Shown: positions 14,401-17,958 of the stretch, one piece after another
How positions within the stretch are numbered: position 1 is the first letter of the stretch
How the letters are laid out: the number at the start of each line of letters is the position of its first letter
Assembly: GCA_900313295.1 (NCBI GenBank)
Contig: OMQS01000118.1
Coordinates: 1 to 17,958, forward strand
Reading direction: 5' to 3'
Origin: an uncultured Eubacteriales bacterium
GTDB taxonomy: Bacteria > Bacillota > Clostridia > Oscillospirales > Oscillospiraceae
Length of the DNA stretch: 17,958 nucleotides
Made by a program: the position numbers and the translations under genes
Notes under the pieces: generated by a model
Told to the model about the DNA's origin: nothing
Databases searched by the model: none
What the model saw: the letters and a program-made list of their open reading frames with translations, nothing else

Positions 14401-14932
14401 GATGAGCGTGGGCTACGACATGTATCTGAAGCTCCTGAACGACGCGGTGCTGGAGCAGCAGGGGAAGTCCGCCGAAATTCGGACGGAGTGCTCGGCAGAC
14501 CTCACGGTGTCCGCCTACATCCCCGACGGCTATATCCCCCAGGCCAAGCAGCGCATGGATCTCTACCGCCGCATCGCCGCCATACGCACGGCGGCGGACT
14601 CGGGAGAAATTCTGGACGAGCTGCTGGATCGCTTCGGCGACCCGCCCAAGGCCGTGACGGCGCTGCTGGACGTGGCGCTGCTGCGAGCCGATGCCGCCGC
14701 CGTGGGCATCTGTGACATCTCCCAGAAGGGGCAGCAGCTTCTTTTCCGTTTCACGGATCGGGTGGATCCCCCCAGCCTGCTGGCGGTGTGCTCCATGGCA
14801 TCGTACAAGGGCAGGCTCCTGCTGCACTCCGGCAGCCAGCCCTACCTGACGTTATATCTAAAAGAAAAAGAAAACTCCCTGCAGGCCGCTGCGGCGCTCA
14901 CCGAGCAGCTCCGGCTGAAGCGGGAACAATAG
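11426..14932 (+). CDS. mfd: Transcription-repair coupling factor
   Basis: Mfd pushes RNA polymerase off DNA lesions using ATP and recruits UvrA. The protein has 1168 residues (B. subtilis 1177, E. coli 1148). The N-terminal UvrB-like part includes LRGGILDVFSP. A CarD-like RNA polymerase-interacting domain (about 498-570) begins DLTPGDLVVHQHHGIGRF. The helicase has Walker A GDVGYGKT (652-659), the DEEQ box (753-756), then TLSATPIPRTLNMAL, a RecG-like TRG region (IRGRIGRSPRRAYAYLT) and a C-terminal D7-type domain. The start is TTG at 11426, supported by AAAGGAGGGGG 5 nt upstream and by family length; the first ATG is about eight codons later. The upstream 116 nt has no strong terminator. The exported foldase gene follows after 54 nt. 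Confidence 0.97.
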   Translation: MHSLLQELMLLPEMQYIKTKLDGGVSTAVTGLSPIHRVQLSAALAQAMGRPLLLLCADERECERFAADMESLTGSKPLHLPGREMHLRPAAVASRQWDYRRIAALHRMQTETPAVLLATAEALCQRCLPPQVLEQATMVLEVGQRYDVAALCRRLADAGYTRCEQVEGAGQFALRGGILDVFSPEAEYPVRCDFFDDEIDALGVFDTGTQRRVRNVEQALLLPAGEVLPAYGSSGAAEALEAAAHRYEKKEKTAALCATLRADAAALRQGMLPAGGDRCMAAVYEDFTCGADYLPENMLVCISESGRVAEGLKQWLWQRRQDIVLAEESGALAGEFSRLQLEQEELVRQLEKFPVCQMESLPTSRYLLAPKALVQVAAKQLSVYGGSLDTAVTDMTHYLTSGYRVLVLCGGRVRAENLQRLLRERKIPAAVDYDGRTMPQKGQAVISVGALTAGSEFPGLQLAILTEGQLTARVSGKEPKRRTPKNDPSRQKLQSYADLTPGDLVVHQHHGIGRFVSMMRLPVDGVEKDYIKIAYAGSDCLYVPATQLDLVSKYIGTGEDTGHTKLNKLGGTEWVKTTSRAKAAARDLAKGLISLYAQRQRLAGFAFSPDSPWQQEFEDAFPYAETDDQLRCIREIKNDMEKPRPMDRLLCGDVGYGKTEVALRAVMKCILDGKQAAILVPTTVLAQQHYATAVSRFRSFPVTVEVLSRFRSAGQAKDILERTAQGKVDLLIGTHKLLQKNVAFHDLGLLIIDEEQRFGVAAKERLREKARQVDTLTLSATPIPRTLNMALSGIRDMSTIEEPPRDRQPVQTYVLEHDWGILAEAMRREIDRGGQVYYLHNRVENIESTAGRLRQLLGEDVAIGIAHGKMSESQLSRVMQDMAEGEIQVLVCTTIIETGIDIPNVNTLIIEDADRMGLAQLHQIRGRIGRSPRRAYAYLTFRTGKVLTEVASKRLTAIREYVEFGSGFKIAMRDLEIRGAGNLLGAEQSGYMMSVGYDMYLKLLNDAVLEQQGKSAEIRTECSADLTVSAYIPDGYIPQAKQRMDLYRRIAAIRTAADSGEILDELLDRFGDPPKAVTALLDVALLRADAAAVGICDISQKGQQLLFRFTDRVDPPSLLAVCSMASYKGRLLLHSGSQPYLTLYLKEKENSLQAAAALTEQLRLKREQ

Positions 14933-14949
14933 CGGGTCAAGCGCCCGAA

Positions 14950-14978
14950 AACAGAAGGAACAGAAGGAACAAAAGGAG
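14950..14978 (+). repeat. Triplicated 9-nt Shine-Dalgarno-like repeat
   Basis: ACAGAAGGA, ACAGAAGGA and ACAAAAGGA occur in tandem directly before the foldase start codon. Each unit contains a GAAGGA/AAAGGA anti-16S match; only the last (AAAAGGAG) is at normal RBS distance. Confidence 0.6.
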
Positions 14979-14986
14979 AAAAAATT

Positions 14987-16063
14987 ATGAAAAACCTCAT
15001 TATCCGCGCATTGGCCGGTCTGCTGGCCTCCGTCCTGCTGGTGACCGGCGTGGCGCTGCTGGGCAACATGCCCAACGGCAAGCGCACCGACGGCGTGTTT
15101 TACGGAGCCAGCGGCATCCATCCCGACGCCACCCTCATGACCGTGAACATGCAGCCCGTCACCGCCGAGGAGTACCTCTACTGGCTGGCCTACGACTGCG
15201 ACTACCTCAGCTCCTACATGGGCACCGTGGACTTTGACGCCGCCGTCAGCGAGTCCATGAGCTTCGGCCAGTACGCCATGGAGGACGCCCAGCGCACGGT
15301 GACGCTGTACTCCGTGGTGCGTGCCTGGGCGGAGCAGGCGGGCATCACCCTGAGCGAAGACTCCCAGGCCCAGCTGGACGCCCAGCGCCAGCAGTATGTG
15401 GATTACTATGGCGGCGAGGAGGGCTATGCCAAGCAGCTGGAGCTCATGGGTCTCACGGACGAGGGCTTCCAGCGGATCAATGAAGTGTACTTCCTGTATT
15501 CTGAGCTTTACGGCGCCTACTGCTCCGAAGACGGCGCCCTGCGTCCCTCCGCCGAGGAGATCGGCAGCTTTGCCCAAGAGAACAAATACTACACCTTCCT
15601 GCCCCTGCACTGGTCCTTCAGTGGCGACACCGAGGCTGACAGCGCCGCTGTAGCAAAAGCACAGGCCGCCGCCGAGCGTCTGAGCGCCGCCGCGGACAAG
15701 ACCGCCGTCTACCTGCAGATCGCTCAGGAGATGGCACAGCAGGCCACGGAGACCGGCGAGACCCTCAGCGCCGCCGATCTGGACAGCGGCATCGCCGAGG
15801 CCGTGGCTGCCCTGCAGGAAAACGAGGTCAGCGGCGTGGTGACCACCGCCAGCGGCTGCTATGTGTTCGTGGGTAAGGCGCTGAATACGGACGCCGTGCT
15901 GGACAAGATGTTCAACGCCCGTCTGGACACCCTGCGCGACAGCGCCGCCATCCGCTACAACTGCCGCAGCTACGGCAAGCTGAACGTGGGCACTTTCTAC
16001 ACCAAGCTCCAGACCCTGCGCAGCCAGCTCCAGAGCGCATCCTCCGGCGATACCCAGTCCTGA
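14987..16063 (+). CDS. PrsA/SurA-like exported foldase with degenerate parvulin domain
   Basis: This 358-residue protein has an N-terminal hydrophobic segment (residues 5-26) acting as signal peptide or membrane anchor. There is no lipobox Cys, unlike B. subtilis PrsA. A helical SurA_N-like region (about 55-190) follows, then a region resembling a parvulin rotamase (about 198-310). The closing strand reads SGVVTTASGCYVF where active parvulins usually have GYHI, so the second catalytic His is absent and prolyl isomerase activity is doubtful. A chaperone role outside the membrane is the more likely job. The ATG has AAAGGAG 8 nt upstream. It follows mfd by 54 nt, a neighbourhood also seen in other Clostridia. 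The low-complexity C-terminus is Ser/Gln-rich. Confidence 0.72.
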   Translation: MKNLIIRALAGLLASVLLVTGVALLGNMPNGKRTDGVFYGASGIHPDATLMTVNMQPVTAEEYLYWLAYDCDYLSSYMGTVDFDAAVSESMSFGQYAMEDAQRTVTLYSVVRAWAEQAGITLSEDSQAQLDAQRQQYVDYYGGEEGYAKQLELMGLTDEGFQRINEVYFLYSELYGAYCSEDGALRPSAEEIGSFAQENKYYTFLPLHWSFSGDTEADSAAVAKAQAAAERLSAAADKTAVYLQIAQEMAQQATETGETLSAADLDSGIAEAVAALQENEVSGVVTTASGCYVFVGKALNTDAVLDKMFNARLDTLRDSAAIRYNCRSYGKLNVGTFYTKLQTLRSQLQSASSGDTQS

Positions 16064-16104
16064 CCCTCTCCCCTTCGTCAAATCCACGAAAGTGGCCTTT
16101 GTTC

Positions 16105-16187
16105 ATTGCCGAATATTACAATCTTTGCGGCAATACATATTTTTGTATCTTTTGCCCATTGACTATTGTTAAAAAAATGACTATCAT
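16105..16187 (+). promoter_or_regulatory. Thiolase promoter with inverted repeats and Rex-like site
   Basis: TTGACT (16159-16164) and TATCAT (16182-16187) are exactly 17 nt apart. Inside the spacer and -10, 16166-16183 reads TTGTTAA-AAAA-ATGACTA, matching 11 of 14 defined positions of the clostridial Rex consensus TTGTTAA-N4-TTAACAA. Upstream are ATTGCCG (16105-16111)/CGGCAAT (16128-16134) and ATACA (16133-16137)/TGTAT (16144-16148), both inverted pairs. The promoter is confident; operator identities are inference. Confidence 0.75.
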
Positions 16188-16255
16188 AAAGTTGCTGTAA
16201 AGCAAGAGCAGTTCCATTGCATTCATTTTATTATAAATTTAGGAGGAACACATTC

Positions 16256-17512
16256 ATGAAAGACCTGTATGTTGTCAATTGCTGCAGAACAGCCATCGGC
16301 TCCTTTGGTGGCTCCCTGAAGAACACGCCCGCTGCCGATATGGGCGCTATCGTGGTCAAGGAGGCCCTCAAGCGCGCCAATGTCGCTCCCGAGAATGTAG
16401 ATGAGCTGATGTTCGGCTGCATCCTCACCGCTGCCCAGGGTCAGAATGTTGCCCGTCAGGTTTCCATCAAGGCCGGCATTCCCTACTCCGTCCCCGCTTA
16501 CACCGTGGGCATGGTCTGCGGCTCCGGCATGAAGTCCGTCATCGAGGGTGCCCGTTCCATCCTGGCCGGCGATTCCGACATTGTTGTCTGCGGCGGTACC
16601 GAGAACATGAGCGCCGCTCCCTATGCCTCCCTGGACGCCCGCTGGGGTGCCCGCATGGGCGATAAGAAGCTGGTGGACACCATGATCAAGGACGGCCTGT
16701 GGGACGCCTATAACAACTATCACATGGGCACCACCGCCGAGAATATCAACGACATCTGGGGCATCACCCGCCGCGAGCAGGATGAGTTCGCCGCCGCTTC
16801 CCAGCAGAAGGCCTGTGCCGCCCGGGATTCCGGCCGCTTCGATGACGAGATCGTGGCCGTGCCCGTCAAGGTGAAGAAGGAGATCGTGGAGTTCAAGCGC
16901 GATGAGTATGTGAAGGAAGGCGTCACCGCCGACAGCATCGCCAAGCTCAAGGGCGCCTTCCCCGTAGGCCCCGAGTCCCCCAATCCTCAGGTGGTACACA
17001 CCTTTGAGGTCACCGGCGCCCAGGATGCCGCTGACAAGGGCACCCAGCGTGTCACCGCTGCCAACGCCTCCGGCATCAACGACGGCGCTGCCGCCATCGT
17101 GCTGGCCTCCGGCGAGGCCGTGGCCAAGTACGGTCTGAAGCCCATGGCCAAGCTCATCGGCTGGGGCCAGGGCGGCGTGGATCCCAAGATCATGGGCGTA
17201 GGCCCCGTGGTGGCCTCCCGCAACGCTATGAAGAAGGCCGGCGTCACCATCGACGATATCGACCTGGTGGAGGCCAATGAGGCATTCGCCGCCCAGTCCA
17301 TCGCCGTGGCTCGTGAGCTGCACTTTGACATGAGCAAGGTCAATGTCAACGGCGGCGCCATTGCCCTGGGTCACCCCGTGGGTGCTTCCGGTGCTCGTAT
17401 CATCGTGACCCTGCTGCACGAGATGCAGAAGCGGCCCGAGGCCAAGAAGGGCCTGGCTACCCTGTGCATCGGCGGCGGCATGGGCACCGCAGTGGTGTTT
17501 GAGAAGTGCTGA
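16256..17512 (+). CDS. thlA: Acetyl-CoA acetyltransferase (biosynthetic thiolase)
   Basis: This thiolase condenses two acetyl-CoA to acetoacetyl-CoA, the first step of the clostridial butyryl-CoA pathway. The protein is 418 residues from the ATG at 16256 (AGGAGG 9 nt upstream); the family is usually about 392. The acyl-accepting Cys88 is in GMVCGSGMKSV. N341 lies in VEANEAF, His373 in ALGHPVGASGAR and Cys404 in LCIGGGMGTA, corresponding to C89, N316, H348 and C378 of the Zoogloea enzyme. The extra length is an insertion of about 26 residues (236-262) after KLKGAF and before VTAANASGINDGAA. It is monocistronic, between its own promoter and a terminator. Codon use, rich in GTC/CTG/GCC with frequent preferred codons, suggests high expression. 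No crt, bcd or hbd is adjacent. Confidence 0.94.
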   Translation: MKDLYVVNCCRTAIGSFGGSLKNTPAADMGAIVVKEALKRANVAPENVDELMFGCILTAAQGQNVARQVSIKAGIPYSVPAYTVGMVCGSGMKSVIEGARSILAGDSDIVVCGGTENMSAAPYASLDARWGARMGDKKLVDTMIKDGLWDAYNNYHMGTTAENINDIWGITRREQDEFAAASQQKACAARDSGRFDDEIVAVPVKVKKEIVEFKRDEYVKEGVTADSIAKLKGAFPVGPESPNPQVVHTFEVTGAQDAADKGTQRVTAANASGINDGAAAIVLASGEAVAKYGLKPMAKLIGWGQGGVDPKIMGVGPVVASRNAMKKAGVTIDDIDLVEANEAFAAQSIAVARELHFDMSKVNVNGGAIALGHPVGASGARIIVTLLHEMQKRPEAKKGLATLCIGGGMGTAVVFEKC

Positions 17513-17545
17513 TCGGCTGAGGCATAACCTATAAAAGCAAATTTT

Positions 17546-17576
17546 GGGGGTCCCGGGCTTCCGGGGCCCCCGTTTT
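17546..17576 (+). terminator. Thiolase terminator
   Basis: GGGGG-T-CCCGG (17546-17556) pairs with CCGGG-G-CCCCC (17561-17571), 11 pairs including one T-G, around GCTT, followed by GTTTTA. It lies 34 nt after the thiolase stop. Confidence 0.88.
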
Positions 17577-17829
17577 ACCCTGTCGAAAAATCCTTTGGAT
17601 TTTCCGACAAAAGGATTGTAGCCTGCTCCGCGCAAAAATTCCACACTTGCAGTCTCTTGCAGTCTGAGGGGTATTTTCCCCCACGCACATGTCGCGGTGA
17701 AAAATGATCCCAATTTTTTGCCGTCTGCGGGCGGCAAACTCTGCGAGGCTATCCCATGGATCGCGGAGGCTACAGATCTGCCGAAGCCCCTCTATTTTTG
17801 TCGAAAGGCAAAAATATCACCGCAGGGTG
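17577..17829. other. Non-coding spacer with hairpins between thlA and tRNA-Leu
   Basis: I see no gene in these 253 nt. Contents: a long hairpin TGTCG-A-AAAATCC/GGATTTT-C-CGACA (17581-17609); a tandem 10-mer CTTGCAGTCT twice (17646-17665); TTTGCCG/CGGCAAA (17717-17738); a 16-nt match to the region upstream of mfd (17735-17750); and a TATTTTTGTC/GGCAAAAATA hairpin closed by a GAAA tetraloop (17793-17816). Confidence 0.7.
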
Positions 17830-17858
17830 TTGACAGTCGGGCACAAATGTGGTATCCT
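17830..17858 (+). promoter_or_regulatory. tRNA-Leu promoter
   Basis: A consensus TTGACA (17830-17835) is followed by a 17-nt spacer and TATCCT (17853-17858), 17 nt before the mature tRNA. It is the strongest -35 in the window, as expected for a stable RNA gene. Confidence 0.85.
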
Positions 17859-17875
17859 AATTCTTGCCTTGATCC

Positions 17876-17958
17876 GCCGGTGTGGTGGAATGGTAGACAC
17901 AGGAGACTTAAAATCTCCCGGTAGCAATACCGTACCGGTTCGAGTCCGGTCACCGGCA
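17876..17958 (+). tRNA. tRNA-Leu (anticodon UAA)
   Basis: A complete class II tRNA ends at the window edge. The acceptor stem is GCCGGTG/CACCGGC with discriminator A at 17958. The anticodon stem GGAGA/TCTCC encloses CTTAAAA, with anticodon TAA at 17909-17911. The long variable arm CGGTA-GCAA-TACCG is characteristic of tRNA-Leu, and the T arm is ACCGG-TTCGAGT-CCGGT. Whether CCA is encoded lies beyond the window. Confidence 0.97.

Noticed and set aside
16223..17737. 504-codon minus-strand open frame over the thiolase
   Set aside because: It is antisense to a highly conserved gene, Gly/Asp/His-rich, and extends across the thiolase terminator and promoter.

Overview
The window reads as chromosome from a GC-rich, spore-forming, anaerobic member of the Clostridia. 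The best guess is an Oscillospiraceae/Ruminococcaceae-type gut bacterium. That guess rests on the Firmicutes gene order prs-pth-mfd, a SpoIIQ-like LytM protein, a selD-yedF-DUF3343 selenium cluster, a biosynthetic thiolase of the kind used in butyrate pathways, strong AGGAGG ribosome binding sites, and intergenic palindromic repeats. It looks like ordinary core genome. I see no transposase, phage gene, CRISPR array or defence system.

Left part (1-4353): a minus-strand cluster runs selD, yedF, DUF3343, for selenophosphate synthesis and probable Se/S carriers. It ends at a bidirectional terminator, and a further minus-strand gene begins just off the left edge behind a good sigma-A promoter. About 600 nt packed with palindromic repeats separates selD from a plus-strand P-loop nucleoside (uridine-type) kinase. 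The kinase converges on a minus-strand, membrane-anchored M23 peptidase resembling SpoIIQ, with a shared terminator between them.

Middle (4432-9256): lower glycolysis on the minus strand, pgk, then tpiA and gpmI 29 nt apart, ending in a strong terminator. Upstream of pgk on the same strand is trmL, a tRNA wobble-base methyltransferase with its own promoter next to a perfect palindrome. The pgk-tpiA and trmL-pgk gaps carry the same repeat families as the selD upstream region. These include two copies of a MITE-like unit of about 115 bp bounded by TGTCATT/AATGACA inverted ends.

Right part (9390-17958): plus-strand housekeeping genes. A 260-nt leader precedes prs (PRPP synthetase). Then come a terminator overlapped by a candidate promoter, pth, mfd and a PrsA/SurA-like exported foldase. 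This is the Bacillus/Clostridium prs-pth-mfd neighbourhood without ctc or fin. Next is a separately promoted acetyl-CoA acetyltransferase with a 26-residue insertion and a Rex-like sequence inside its promoter. A repeat- and hairpin-bearing spacer then leads to a consensus promoter and a tRNA-Leu(UAA) that ends exactly at the window edge.

The most novel material is non-coding: covarying palindromic repeat families confined to the left half, and several promoter architectures. The proteins belong to known families.
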